Positions 48,023-56,900 of a DNA stretch of 64,000 bases are shown here, one piece after another; positions within the stretch are counted from its first letter, which is position 1; each line of letters opens with the position of its first letter. The stretch comes from Streptomyces sp. SID486. GTDB taxonomy: Bacteria > Actinomycetota > Actinomycetes > Streptomycetales > Streptomycetaceae. A program made the position numbers and the translations under genes. The notes beneath the pieces were generated by a model. That model saw nothing but the letters and a program-made list of their open reading frames with translations. It was not told where the DNA came from and made no database searches. The stretch spans positions 16,578 through 80,577 of the forward strand of contig NZ_WWJT01000788.1 of the NCBI RefSeq assembly GCF_009865385.1. The letters run 5' to 3'.

Positions 48023-49255
48023 TCAGTCCACCAGGTCCCGTACCACCGCGTCCGCCAGCAGCCGGCCCCGCAGGGTCAGCACCGCGCGCCCCTCCTCGTA
48101 CGGGCCGCCGTCCAGCAGCCCGTCCGCCAGTGCCCGCCGGGCGGCCGCGAGCCCCTCCTCCTTCAGCAGGGACAGCGGGACGCCCTCACGCAGCCTCAGC
48201 TCCAGCAGGATCCGCTCCACCCGGCGGTCCTCCTCGGACAGCAGCTCCCGGCCCGCGCCCGGGGAGCGGCCGGAGGCGAGGGCCGCCGCGTAGGCGCCCG
48301 GGTGCTTCACGTTCCACCAGCGCACCCCGCCCACGTGCGAGTGCGCTCCCGGTCCGGCGCCCCACCAGTCGGCTCCCCGCCAGTACAGCTCGTTGTGCAG
48401 GCAGCGGCCCGCCTCGGAGGTGGCCCAGTTGGAGACCTCGTACCAGTCGAAGCCCGCCCGGCTCAGTGCCTCCTCGGCGATCAGGTACCGGTCGGCGTGG
48501 ACGTCGTCGTCGGTCATCGGGACCTCGCCCCGGCGGATCCGGCGGGCCAGCTGGGTGCCCTCCTCGACGATGAGCGCGTAGGCGCTGACATGGTCGGGGC
48601 CGGCACCGAGGGCGGCCTCCAGGGAGGCCCGCCAGTCGTCGTCGCTCTCGCCCGGCGTGCCGTAGATCAGGTCCAGGTTGACGTGCTCGAAGCCCGCCGC
48701 CCTCGCCTCCGCCACGCAACGCTCGGGGCGGCCGGGTGTGTGCGTGCGGTCGAGGACCTTGAGCACGTGCTGCTTAGCGCTCTGCATGCCGAAGGAGATC
48801 CGGTTGAAACCGCCCTCGCGCAGGGTGGCGAGGTAGGCGGGGTCGACGGACTCCGGGTTCGCCTCCGTCGTGATCTCGGCGTCCGGGGCGAGCCCGAACT
48901 CATCGCGGACCACCCCCAGCATCCGGACCAGGTCACCGGCCGCCAGCAGGGTGGGCGTACCGCCGCCGACGAAGACCGTACGGACCTCGCGCGGGTCGTC
49001 GCCCAGCACCTTGCGCGCGAGCCGGACCTCGTCCGCCAGCGTCTCCGCGTAGTTGTCCCGGGAGGCGAGCACGCCGCCCGTGCCGCGCAGCTCCGTCGCG
49101 GTGTAGGTGTTGAAGTCGCAGTAGCCGCAGCGGGTCGCGCAGTACGGGACGTGGAGGTAGAAGCCGAGCGGGCGGCCCGCGGCCCCGGCGAGCGCGTGCG
49201 CGGGCAGCGCGCCGTCGGCGGGGACGGGCTCGCCGTCGGGGAGTGCGGAAGGCAT
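48023..49255 (-). CDS. hemW: Radical SAM heme chaperone HemW
   Basis: A 410-residue radical SAM protein that inserts heme into respiratory enzymes; often mislabelled oxygen-independent coproporphyrinogen oxidase. Cluster motif CATRCGYC (C39, C43, C46) in YLHVPYCATRCGYCDFNTY, GGGTPTLL, and the C-terminal HemN domain. It lacks the extra N-terminal residues of true HemN. The ATG at 49255 starts MPSALPDGEPVP. Confidence 0.94.
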   Translation of the reverse strand: MPSALPDGEPVPADGALPAHALAGAAGRPLGFYLHVPYCATRCGYCDFNTYTATELRGTGGVLASRDNYAETLADEVRLARKVLGDDPREVRTVFVGGGTPTLLAAGDLVRMLGVVRDEFGLAPDAEITTEANPESVDPAYLATLREGGFNRISFGMQSAKQHVLKVLDRTHTPGRPERCVAEARAAGFEHVNLDLIYGTPGESDDDWRASLEAALGAGPDHVSAYALIVEEGTQLARRIRRGEVPMTDDDVHADRYLIAEEALSRAGFDWYEVSNWATSEAGRCLHNELYWRGADWWGAGPGAHSHVGGVRWWNVKHPGAYAAALASGRSPGAGRELLSEEDRRVERILLELRLREGVPLSLLKEEGLAAARRALADGLLDGGPYEEGRAVLTLRGRLLADAVVRDLVD

Positions 49256-49281
49256 GCGCCCATTGTCCCGCACCGGCGGTG

Positions 49282-51108
49282 TCACTCCGCCTGGAGCACC
49301 AGCAGGGCCAGATCGTCCTCGGGTGCGCCGCCGCCGAAGTCGTGGACCAGGCGGCGGATCCTTTCCGCGATCAGCTCGGCGCTGAGTCCGGCACACCCGG
49401 ACAGGGCGCGGGCGAGCCCGTCACCGTCGTCGAACTGGCGGGAGCCGGAGCGGCGCTCGGTCACCCCGTCGGTGACGCACAGCAGGCTGTCGCCGGGCCA
49501 CAGCTGCAGCGTCTCGCTGGTGTACGTCTCGTCCTCCACGACGCCGAGGAGGGTCTGCGGGCGGGCGGCGGTGCGCACGGTGCCGTCGGGGCCGAGGACG
49601 AGGGGCAGCGGGTGGCCGGCGGAGGCGAGGGTGCAGCGGACCCCGCCCTCGTGCGGGATCAGCTCGCCGTACAGCAGGGAGAGGAAGCGGGTCTGCGGGC
49701 CGTCCCCGGAGACCCGCGGCCGGCCGCCGGCCGCGACCAGGGCGCGGGCGGCGGCGTCGGCGGCCTCGGTGGCGTCGTCCAGGAGGAGCTGGTTGAGGCG
49801 GTCCAGGACGTCGGCGACGCGGTAGCCCTCGCGGGCGAGGAGGCGCAGCCAGGGGCGGGCGAGGCCGATCACCACGGCCGCCTCCGGGCCCTTGCCCTGG
49901 ACGTCGCCGACGGCGAAGCACCAGCGGCCGTCGCCCGCCGGGAAGAGGTCGTAGAAGTCACCGCTGGGGCCGCCCGTGTCACAGGGCTCGTAGACGAGCG
50001 CGCTGCTCACGCCCGGGATCTCGGCGACCGCGCCGGGCAGCAGACCGCGCTGGAGGACGGCGCTGATGGTGGCCTGGCGGGCGTACTGCCGGGCCGCCCC
50101 GACGGCCAGGGCGACGCGCCGGGCGAGGTCCTCCACGAGGCCGGTGACCTCGTCCGGGAAGCCGGCCGGCCCGCACCGGCCGATGACCAGCGTGCCGAGC
50201 GGGCGGCCGCCCGCGATCAGCCGGTACGACAGCGCCGTCCCCAGGGCGCCCTGCGGGCCGAGCGCGTGGCCGGGCCAGGGGTAGGGCTCGGGGCCGGAGC
50301 GCAGTCCGTCCGGCGGGCCCGGCGGCTCCTTCTCCAGGGCGCACCGCAGCTCCTCGATGCGGGCCTCGCTGGCGTGCCAGACCCGGGCGGGGCCGCCTCC
50401 GGAGCCGCCGCGCACGGACGCCTCGTCCTCCAGCCAGACCGCGCACCAGTCGGCGAGCCGGGGGACGATCAGCTGGCCGGTGAGCGCGGCGACGAGGTTC
50501 TCGTCCAGCTGCCCGGCGAGCAGGTCGGACGCCTCGGCCAGGAAGGACAGGGCGCCCCGGCCGAGCCAGTCCCGCTCGCCGTCGGCGCGCTGCGGCTGCG
50601 GGGCGAGGTCCTCGGCCGCCTCCAGGACGGGGCCCGGCGCGGGGCCGTCCAGGGCCTCGCTGCCGCCCGGGGGCAGCCGTGCCCACACGGTCTTGGCGCC
50701 GGAGCGGTAGGTGACGCCCCAGGATTCGGCGAGCTGGGCGACGAGGCGCAGGCCGCGCCCGTACTCGGGGGTCTCGTACGGCCCCTCGCCGGTCATGGCG
50801 TCGCGAGGGGCCCGTGAGGGGTGCTGGTCCCTGACCTCGATCACGAACGCGCCGCCGGCCTCCAGCCGCCAGTCGAGTTGTACGTCGGTGCCCGCGTGTA
50901 CGACGGCGTTGGTGACGAGTTCGCTGACGACGGCCATGGCGTCGTCGACCAGCCGGGCCGGGACGTCGGGCACCTCGGTCAGCGCGGCGCGCACCAGGGC
51001 GCGGGCCGAGCCCGGGGCGACGGGGCTTCCGGGCAGGGTGGTACCGCCCCGCCTCTCGCCGGGCCGGGCCTCGCTCTCCCGCTGCGTCGGTATGGCCGCC
51101 ATGTCCAT
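49282..51108 (-). CDS. SpoIIE-family protein phosphatase with ATPase-type anti-sigma and GAF domains
   Basis: A 608-residue signalling protein. Residues about 28-150 form an RsbW-like HATPase (DDAMAVVSELVTNAVVHAG and YGRGLRLVAQLAESWGV), about 185-345 a GAF domain, and about 365-605 a PP2C/SpoIIE phosphatase (metal Asp residues in PSGDFYDLF, VGDVQGKG, CVTDGVTERR and APEDDLALLVL). It probably controls an anti-sigma-factor antagonist, as in the Streptomyces SigF/SigB network. The start at ATG 51108 is the first conserved one, but the frame stays open upstream to 51468 through an 11-residue repeat encoded by tandem repeat DNA, so a longer form cannot be excluded. Confidence 0.88.
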   Translation of the reverse strand: MDMAAIPTQRESEARPGERRGGTTLPGSPVAPGSARALVRAALTEVPDVPARLVDDAMAVVSELVTNAVVHAGTDVQLDWRLEAGGAFVIEVRDQHPSRAPRDAMTGEGPYETPEYGRGLRLVAQLAESWGVTYRSGAKTVWARLPPGGSEALDGPAPGPVLEAAEDLAPQPQRADGERDWLGRGALSFLAEASDLLAGQLDENLVAALTGQLIVPRLADWCAVWLEDEASVRGGSGGGPARVWHASEARIEELRCALEKEPPGPPDGLRSGPEPYPWPGHALGPQGALGTALSYRLIAGGRPLGTLVIGRCGPAGFPDEVTGLVEDLARRVALAVGAARQYARQATISAVLQRGLLPGAVAEIPGVSSALVYEPCDTGGPSGDFYDLFPAGDGRWCFAVGDVQGKGPEAAVVIGLARPWLRLLAREGYRVADVLDRLNQLLLDDATEAADAAARALVAAGGRPRVSGDGPQTRFLSLLYGELIPHEGGVRCTLASAGHPLPLVLGPDGTVRTAARPQTLLGVVEDETYTSETLQLWPGDSLLCVTDGVTERRSGSRQFDDGDGLARALSGCAGLSAELIAERIRRLVHDFGGGAPEDDLALLVLQAE

Positions 51109-51259
51109 GCCGCCAGGGTGACAGAACGGCGGCGGGGAGAAGCGGTGAGTCACGGAAGTGAACAGCAGACGCACACATTCGAGCGAGCTCGAACCGAAGC
51201 CGCCCAGACGAGGTCGCCCGAGACCAGCCGACCGGGGAGGGCCGGATCCCGCCGGCCGG

Positions 51260-51447
51260 GGGTGACCGACGGGGCCTGAGCCCGCCGGCTGGGGGCGGCC
51301 GAGGGGGCCTGAGCCCGCCGGCTGGGGGCGGCCGAGGGGGCCTGAGCCCGCCGGCTGGGGGCGACCGAGGGGGCCTGAGCCCGCCGGCCGGGGACGACCG
51401 AGGGGGTAAGCACGTCGGCTGGGGGCGACCGATAGGGGGTAAGCGCG
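51260..51447. repeat. 33-bp tandem repeat array
   Basis: A 33-base unit containing GCCTGAGCCCGCCGG recurs at exact 33-base intervals (51274, 51307, 51340, 51373), followed by two degenerate copies with GGGGGTAAGC. Being a multiple of three, it is open on the minus strand and would encode an 11-residue repeat (GRPQPAGSGPL) in frame with the phosphatase gene downstream. No spacers. Confidence 0.85.
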
Positions 51448-51584
51448 TCGGCCGGCGGGATGGCCCATGGGAGGACCGAGTCCGCCGGCCGGCGGGATGG
51501 CCGCTGGGGGCCGCCCCAGTGGCCGGGGGCCCGTGAGGCCGGCCCGGTGGCGGGGACCCGAAGCACGCCGGTCGGGGACGGCCT

Positions 51585-51745
51585 GGGCTCAGCGGGCCCG
51601 TGAGACCGCGGGGCTCAGCGGGCCCGTGAGACCGCGGGGCTCAGCGGGCCCATGAGACCGCGGGGCTCAGCGGACCCGTGAGACCGCGGGGCTCAGTCAG
51701 CCCGTGAGCCGCGTGGCTCAGCGGGCCCGTGAGACCGCGGGATCC
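51585..51745. repeat. 26-bp tandem repeat array
   Basis: Six copies of a 26-base unit (GGGCTCAGCGGGCCCGTGAG and six more bases) start at 51585, 51611, 51637, 51663, 51689 and about 51714; copies 1-4 differ by at most one base. The unit has a GGGCCC centre flanked by CTCA/TGAG, that is, each copy holds an inverted repeat (CTCAGCGGGCCCGTGAG). Confidence 0.85.
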
Positions 51746-51764
51746 GCGGGGGCCCGCCGGGCTC

Positions 51765-51950
51765 CGGACGGGCCTCGACCGGACCGGACGCGATCCGACT
51801 CGATGCGACCCGACCCGACGCGACCCGAAGCGACTCGACGGGGCCGGAGGAGACCCGGGGCCCGTGGGCCCTTGGGGCTGGGCCCGTGGGGCTGGGCCTG
51901 CCGGGCTGGGCCCGTGGGGCTGGGCCGGTCAGGCCCACAGGCCCCGTCGT
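51765..51950. repeat. Short degenerate repeats (CGACCCGA type and GGGCTGGGCCCGTG type)
   Basis: From about 51765 to 51845 the motif CGA(C/T)(C/T)CGA recurs about eight times; from 51858 to 51930 GGGGCTGGGCCCGTG recurs three to four times. Together with the two arrays to the left this fills almost all of the space between the phosphatase and the acyl-CoA ligase genes. Confidence 0.65.
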
Positions 51951-51965
51951 CGTCCACCGGGCCCG

Positions 51966-53840
51966 TCAGGACTCCCGGGCTCCCGCGTACATGTCCTCGA
52001 TGAGGTGCTTGTACTCGCGCTCCACCACCGGCCGCTTCAGCTTCAGGCTCGGTGTGATCTCGCCATGCTCCACGTCGAGGTCCCGCGGCAGCAGCCGGAA
52101 CTTCTTGATGGTCTGCCAGCGCTGGAGCCCGGCGTTGAGCTGCCGCACGTACCCGTCGACCATCTCCACCGTCTGCGGGGCGGCGACGATCTCCGCGTAC
52201 GGCCTGCCCTCCAGGCCGTTCTCCTTCGCCCACTCCTCGATCGCGAGTTCGTCCAGGGCGATCAGGGCGGTGCAGTAGTTCCGGTCGGCGCCGTGCACGA
52301 GGATGTTGGACACGTACGGGCACACGGCCTTGAACTGGCCCTCGACCTCGGCCGGAGCGACGTACTTGCCGCCGGAGGTCTTGATGAGGTCCTTCTTGCG
52401 GTCGGTGATGCGCAGGTAGCCGTCGGGCGACAGTTCGCCGATGTCCCCGGTGTGGAACCAGCCGTCGGACTCCAGCACCTCGGCGGTCTTCTCCGGCTGC
52501 TGGTGGTAGCCGTCCATGACGCCGGGCCCGCGCAGCAGGATCTCGCCGTCGTCGGCGATACGGACCTCGGTGCCGGGCAGCGGCTTGCCGACCGTGCCGG
52601 TGCGGTACGCCTCGCCCGGGTTCACGAAGGAGGCCGCGGAGGTCTCGGTGAGGCCGTATCCCTCCAGGATGTGGATGCCGGCGCCGGCGAAGAAGTAGCC
52701 GATCTCCGGGGCGAGCGCGGAGGCTCCCGAGACGCAGGCGCGCAGCCGGCCGCCGAACGCCTCGCGGAGCTTGGCGTAGACGAGGGTGTCGGCGACCTTG
52801 TGCTTGGCGGCGAGACCGAAGGGCGCGGAGGCGCTGCCGGTGCGGCGGAAGTTGTCCTGGGTGACCTTGGCGTACTCGCGGGCGACGTCGGCGGCCCACT
52901 GGAAGATCTTGTACTTGGCCGGGCCGCCCTCGCGGGCCTTGGCCGCGACGCCGTTGTAGACCTTCTCGAAGATGCGCGGGACGGCCGCCATGTACGTCGG
53001 CCGCACCACCGGCAGGTTCTCGATGATCTTGTCCACCCGGCCGTCGACGGCGGTGACGTGGCCGACCTCGATCTGCCCGGAGGTGAGCACCTTGCCGAAG
53101 ACGTGCGCGAGCGGCAGCCACAGGTACTGCACGTCGTCCATGGTGACCAGGCCGGTCGCGGCGATGGCCTTCGCCATGTAGGACCAGTTGTCGTGCGGGA
53201 GCCGGACCCCCTTGGGGCGGCCGGTGGTGCCGGAGGTGTAGATCAGGGTGGCGAGCCGGTCCTTGGTGATCGCGCCGACCCGCTCCTTGATCAGCTGCGG
53301 GTGGCTCTCCAGGTAGGCGGCGCCGCGCCGCTCCAGCTCGGCCAGGGAGATCACCCAGTCGTCCGTCTCGACGCCCGCCGGGTCGACGACGACGACCTTG
53401 GTGAGGGCCGGCAGCTCCGCGCGCCTCTCCACCGCCTTGGCGACCTGGGCGGCGTCCTCGGCGATCAGCACCCGGCTCTCGGAGTCGGACAGGATGAAGG
53501 ACGACTCGTCGGCGTTGGTCTGCGGGTACACGGTCGTGGTCGCCCCGCCGGCGCACATGATGCCCAGGTCGGCGAGGATCCACTCGACGCGGGTGGAGGA
53601 GGCGAGCGCCACCCGCTGCTCGGACTGGACACCCAGTTCGATGAGACCGGCCGCGATCGCGAACACCCGGTCGGCCGCCTGCGCCCAGCTGAGCGACTTC
53701 CATTCGTCGGGGCCCTGGCCGGAGGCCGGCGGGACGGGGTAGCGATAGGCCTCGGCGTCCGGTGTGGCCGTCACGCGCTCCAGGAAGAGGGCGGCCACGG
53801 ACGGCGGACGGTTCTCGATCAGGGTCTGTGTGTCGCTCAC
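51966..53840 (-). CDS. Long-chain fatty acid--CoA ligase (FadD15-like)
   Basis: A 624-residue AMP-forming acyl-CoA synthetase. ATP motif LIYTSGTTGRPKGV (near 215), YGLTETSA (near 400), the hinge motif YLRITDRKKDLIKTSGGKYV (near 495) and the C-terminal catalytic Lys in GEITPSLKLKRPVV. No signal or membrane segment. Upstream (53892-53935) are two TTAACTC elements, one within a palindrome, that could bind a TetR-type fatty acid regulator. Confidence 0.94.
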   Translation of the reverse strand: MSDTQTLIENRPPSVAALFLERVTATPDAEAYRYPVPPASGQGPDEWKSLSWAQAADRVFAIAAGLIELGVQSEQRVALASSTRVEWILADLGIMCAGGATTTVYPQTNADESSFILSDSESRVLIAEDAAQVAKAVERRAELPALTKVVVVDPAGVETDDWVISLAELERRGAAYLESHPQLIKERVGAITKDRLATLIYTSGTTGRPKGVRLPHDNWSYMAKAIAATGLVTMDDVQYLWLPLAHVFGKVLTSGQIEVGHVTAVDGRVDKIIENLPVVRPTYMAAVPRIFEKVYNGVAAKAREGGPAKYKIFQWAADVAREYAKVTQDNFRRTGSASAPFGLAAKHKVADTLVYAKLREAFGGRLRACVSGASALAPEIGYFFAGAGIHILEGYGLTETSAASFVNPGEAYRTGTVGKPLPGTEVRIADDGEILLRGPGVMDGYHQQPEKTAEVLESDGWFHTGDIGELSPDGYLRITDRKKDLIKTSGGKYVAPAEVEGQFKAVCPYVSNILVHGADRNYCTALIALDELAIEEWAKENGLEGRPYAEIVAAPQTVEMVDGYVRQLNAGLQRWQTIKKFRLLPRDLDVEHGEITPSLKLKRPVVEREYKHLIEDMYAGARES

Positions 53841-53890
53841 GACATCCTCCGGGGGCCCGCGACGGTGCGGCTGACTCGGTGCGGCTGGGT

Positions 53891-53935
53891 TAACTCACGG
53901 TGTAGGTACGGACTGTTGTTTAACTCGCGAGTAAC
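53891..53935. promoter_or_regulatory. Operator candidate upstream of the acyl-CoA ligase gene
   Basis: The palindrome ACTCGCGAGT (53923-53932) sits inside TTAACTCGCGAGTAAC, and a half-site copy TTAACTCACGG is found 30 bp closer to the gene. The region is also AT-richer than its surroundings, as expected for a promoter. Which regulator binds is unknown. Confidence 0.45.
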
Positions 53936-54101
53936 TATCGAGCAGGGATCAGGGTAAGGCGCGACCGCCCGCTGCGTAAGGGGCATCGGCCTGTCACTTT
54001 CCACGCAGAGCGACGCTACGCGCGCGTAGGGGCCCGCCGCGCTTTCACACGACGAGCCCCCACATGCCCGGTTTGCGGACGTGACCGGTTGTTACCTCTG
54101 G

Positions 54102-55976
54102 TTACTTCTTGCCCTTGCCCGACCCCGCGCTGTCATCGCTGGACAGGACGGCGATGAAGGCTTCCTGCGGAACCTCCACGGAACCCACCATCTTCATCCG
54201 CTTCTTGCCTTCCTTCTGCTTCTCCAGCAGCTTCCGCTTACGGGAGATGTCACCGCCGTAGCACTTGGCGAGGACGTCCTTGCGGATGGCGCGGATGGTC
54301 TCGCGGGCGATGACCCGCGAGCCGATGGCGGCCTGGATGGGCACCTCGAACGCCTGCCGCGGGATCAGCTCGCGCAGCTTGGCGACGAGCCGCACGCCGT
54401 ACGCGTACGCCGCGTCCTTGTGCGTGATCGCGGAGAAGGCGTCCACCTTGTCGCCGTGGAGCAGGATGTCGACCTTGACCAGGCTGGAGGTCTGCTCGCC
54501 GGTGGGCTCGTAGTCCAGCGACGCGTAGCCGCGGGTCTTGGACTTCAGCTGGTCGAAGAAGTCGAAGACGATCTCGGCCAGCGGCAGCGTGTAACGGATC
54601 TCGACCCGGTCCTCGGAGAGGTAGTCCATCCCGAGCAGGGTGCCGCGCCGGGTCTGGCACAGCTCCATGATCGAGCCGATGAACTCGCTCGGCGCGAGGA
54701 TGGTGGCCCGCACGACCGGCTCGTAGACCTCGCTGATCTTCCCCTCGGGGAACTCGCTGGGGTTGGTGACCGTGTGCTCGCTGCCGTCCTCCATGAGCAC
54801 GCGGTAGACCACGTTGGGCGCGGTGGCGATCAGGTCGAGCCCGAACTCGCGCTCCAGCCGCTCGCGGATCACGTCCAGGTGCAGCAGGCCGAGGAAGCCG
54901 ACGCGGAAGCCGAAGCCGAGCGCGGCGGACGTCTCCGGCTCGTACACCAGCGCGGCGTCGTTCAGCTGCAGCTTGTCCAGGGCCTCGCGCAGCTCCGGGT
55001 AGTCGGAGCCGTCCAGCGGATACAGACCGGAGAAGACCATCGGCTTCGGGTCCTTGTAACCGCCGAGCGCCTCGGTGGCGCCCTTGTTCTGGCTGGTGAC
55101 CGTGTCACCGACCTTGGACTGCCGGACGTCCTTCACACCGGTGATGAGGTAACCCACCTCACCCACGCCCAGGCCGTCGGCGGCCAGCATCTCGGGCGAG
55201 TTGGTGCCGATCTCCAGCAGCTCGTGGGTGGCGTTCGTCGACATCATGCGGATGCGTTCGCGCTTGTTGAGCTGGCCGTCGATCACACGGACGTACGTCA
55301 CGACACCGCGGTAGGAGTCGTAGACGGAGTCGAAGATCATCGCGCGGGCGGGCGCGTCGGCGACCCCGACCGGCGCCGGGATCTCCTTGACGACCTTGTC
55401 CAGCAGCGTGTCCACGCCGAGACCGGTCTTCGCGGAGACCTTGAGCACGTCCTCCGGGTCGCAGCCGACCAGGTTCGCCAGCTCCTCGGCGAACTTCTCC
55501 GGCTGCGCGGCCGGCAGGTCGATCTTGTTCAGCACCGGGATGATCGTGAGGTCGTTCTCCATCGCCAGGTACAGGTTGGCGAGGGTCTGCGCCTCGATGC
55601 CCTGAGCGGCGTCGACCAGGAGGATGGTCCCCTCGCAGGCGGCCAGCGACCGCGAGACCTCGTAGGTGAAGTCGACGTGCCCCGGGGTGTCGATCATGTT
55701 GAGGATGTGGGTCGTGCCCTTGTCGGGGCCCTCGGTCGGGGCCCAGGGCAGACGCACCGCCTGGGACTTGATCGTGATGCCGCGCTCGCGCTCGATGTCC
55801 ATCCGGTCGAGGTACTGAGCACGCATCTGCCGCTGCTCGACCACACCGGTCAGCTGGAGCATCCGGTCGGCGAGAGTGGACTTGCCGTGGTCGATGTGCG
55901 CGATGATGCAGAAATTGCGGATCAGAGCCGGGGCGGTACGGCTCGGCTCGGGCGCAAGGTTAGGGGTCGCGGGCAC
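54102..55976 (-). CDS. lepA: Elongation factor 4 (LepA)
   Basis: A 624-residue ribosome-associated GTPase. G1 AHIDHGKST (near 27-35), G2 [11 protein letters not shown]3 DTPGHVDF, G4 NKIDLP, then domains 2 and 3, the EF-G-like domain V and the LepA-specific C-terminal domain ending in a Lys/Gly tail. The GTG at 55976 is the start; it is divergent from rpsT. Confidence 0.97.
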   Translation of the reverse strand: MPATPNLAPEPSRTAPALIRNFCIIAHIDHGKSTLADRMLQLTGVVEQRQMRAQYLDRMDIERERGITIKSQAVRLPWAPTEGPDKGTTHILNMIDTPGHVDFTYEVSRSLAACEGTILLVDAAQGIEAQTLANLYLAMENDLTIIPVLNKIDLPAAQPEKFAEELANLVGCDPEDVLKVSAKTGLGVDTLLDKVVKEIPAPVGVADAPARAMIFDSVYDSYRGVVTYVRVIDGQLNKRERIRMMSTNATHELLEIGTNSPEMLAADGLGVGEVGYLITGVKDVRQSKVGDTVTSQNKGATEALGGYKDPKPMVFSGLYPLDGSDYPELREALDKLQLNDAALVYEPETSAALGFGFRVGFLGLLHLDVIRERLEREFGLDLIATAPNVVYRVLMEDGSEHTVTNPSEFPEGKISEVYEPVVRATILAPSEFIGSIMELCQTRRGTLLGMDYLSEDRVEIRYTLPLAEIVFDFFDQLKSKTRGYASLDYEPTGEQTSSLVKVDILLHGDKVDAFSAITHKDAAYAYGVRLVAKLRELIPRQAFEVPIQAAIGSRVIARETIRAIRKDVLAKCYGGDISRKRKLLEKQKEGKKRMKMVGSVEVPQEAFIAVLSSDDSAGSGKGKK

Positions 55977-56065
55977 GCAGGGTCCTGTCTCTTGAGGCGC
56001 CTTATGCCTCGGGTCGGATCGTTACGTAGTCTCCATGGTCCCACGGGCAGGGACCGGGGGCCGTT

Positions 56066-56095
56066 TTGGGCCGTCCGGAGGGCCACTGGTACTGT
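56066..56095 (+). promoter_or_regulatory. rpsT: Putative rpsT promoter
   Basis: TTGGGC (56066-56071) and TACTGT (56090-56095) with an 18-base spacer form a plausible housekeeping-sigma promoter about 105 bp upstream of the rpsT start codon. Confidence 0.5.
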
Positions 56096-56103
56096 AGATG
56101 GCT

Positions 56104-56132
56104 GTGCCTCATGCCCTCTCAGCGCGAGGCAC
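56104..56132 (+). promoter_or_regulatory. Hairpin in the rpsT leader
   Basis: GTGCCTC (56104-56110) pairs with GAGGCAC (56126-56132) just after the putative transcription start. A leader hairpin fits post-transcriptional control of S20, as known in E. coli, but no site homology is claimed. Confidence 0.4.
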
Positions 56133-56201
56133 GACAGGAAATTTTGGATCACCGGCACGGGACCCGAGCGGCCCCGCGCCTGAACCTGTAAAGGCTCCTT
56201 C

Positions 56202-56468
56202 GTGGCGAACATCAAGTCCCAGATCAAGCGGATCAAGACCAACGAGAAGGCTCGGCAGCGCAACAAGGCCGTCAAGTCCTCCCTGAAGACCGCGATCCGC
56301 AAGGCCCGCGAGGCCGCTGCCGCGGGTGACGTCGAGAAGGCCACCGAGCTGCAGCGCGCTGCCGCGCGTGCGCTCGACAAGGCCGTCTCCAAGGGCGTCA
56401 TCCACAAGAACCAGGCCGCCAACAAGAAGTCGGCGCTCGCTTCCAAGGTCGCGACCCTCAAGGGCTGA
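56202..56468 (+). CDS. rpsT: 30S ribosomal protein S20
   Basis: An 88-residue helical, Lys/Arg/Ala-rich primary 16S rRNA binding protein ([20 protein letters not shown]). GTG start, with AAGGCTCCTTC just before it. It is divergent from lepA; this neighbourhood (lepA/rpsT/holA) is conserved in many bacteria. Confidence 0.97.
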   Translation: MANIKSQIKRIKTNEKARQRNKAVKSSLKTAIRKAREAAAAGDVEKATELQRAAARALDKAVSKGVIHKNQAANKKSALASKVATLKG

Positions 56469-56596
56469 ACTCCTTTCTGATCTGACCGCCGGAAGGACCC
56501 AGAGCGGGCCCTCTCTCATCCGCTCCCGTCCGGCACCCCGAGCCTGTTCGCGGCCTGCGTTCGCCACGCGGGAGCGGGCTCACCATCGTGAACCGG

Positions 56597-56638
56597 GGCC
56601 CCCGACACCTTCCCTTCCCCAGGGCGGGTGCGGGGGCC
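56597..56638 (+). terminator. Probable rpsT terminator
   Basis: Arms GGCCCCCGACACC (56597-56609) and GGTGCGGGGGCC (56627-56638) pair with one bulge around a C/T-rich loop, 129 bp after the rpsT stop. Confidence 0.6.
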
Positions 56639-56727
56639 TTCGGCATGCGCGGCCACCGTGGGCGCGCCGCGACCGAGCACGGGGCACTCGCCGCACGGGC
56701 GCGCTCCGCAGGGGGCACTCGCCGCGG

Positions 56728-56892
56728 ACCGTCACGGAGCCGGAGCGCTGACGGTCCCGCGGGTGAGCCGGAGCGCTCGTCAGTCCGGCGTGGGGTCGGA
56801 GTGCTCACACGGGCCCTCCGGTGGCCGGACCGCTCGCGGCAGCCCGTCGGTGGGGCCGGGACGCTCGCGGCGGTCCGCCGGTGGGCCGGGGG
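56728..56892. repeat. Degenerate ~35-bp repeats containing GCCGGAGCGCTC-like cores
   Basis: Segments GCCGGAGCGCTC, GTCGGAGTGCTC, GGCCGGACCGCTCGCGG and GGCCGGGACGCTCGCGG recur every 30-40 bp, each followed by (A/G)GTCCGCCGGTGGG-like sequence. Clearly related but diverged. Confidence 0.55.
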
Positions 56893-56900
56893 CCGTTCCG

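Larger units (their letters stand above)
56469..56900. other. Intergenic region between rpsT and holA
   Basis: The 432-bp gap between convergent genes has no credible gene. It holds a likely rpsT terminator (56597-56638) and a run of degenerate repeats (56728-56892). Confidence 0.6.

Noticed and set aside
51260..51745. Repeat arrays as a possible CRISPR locus
   Set aside because: The 33-bp and 26-bp units follow one another directly without unique spacers, and no cas gene is near.
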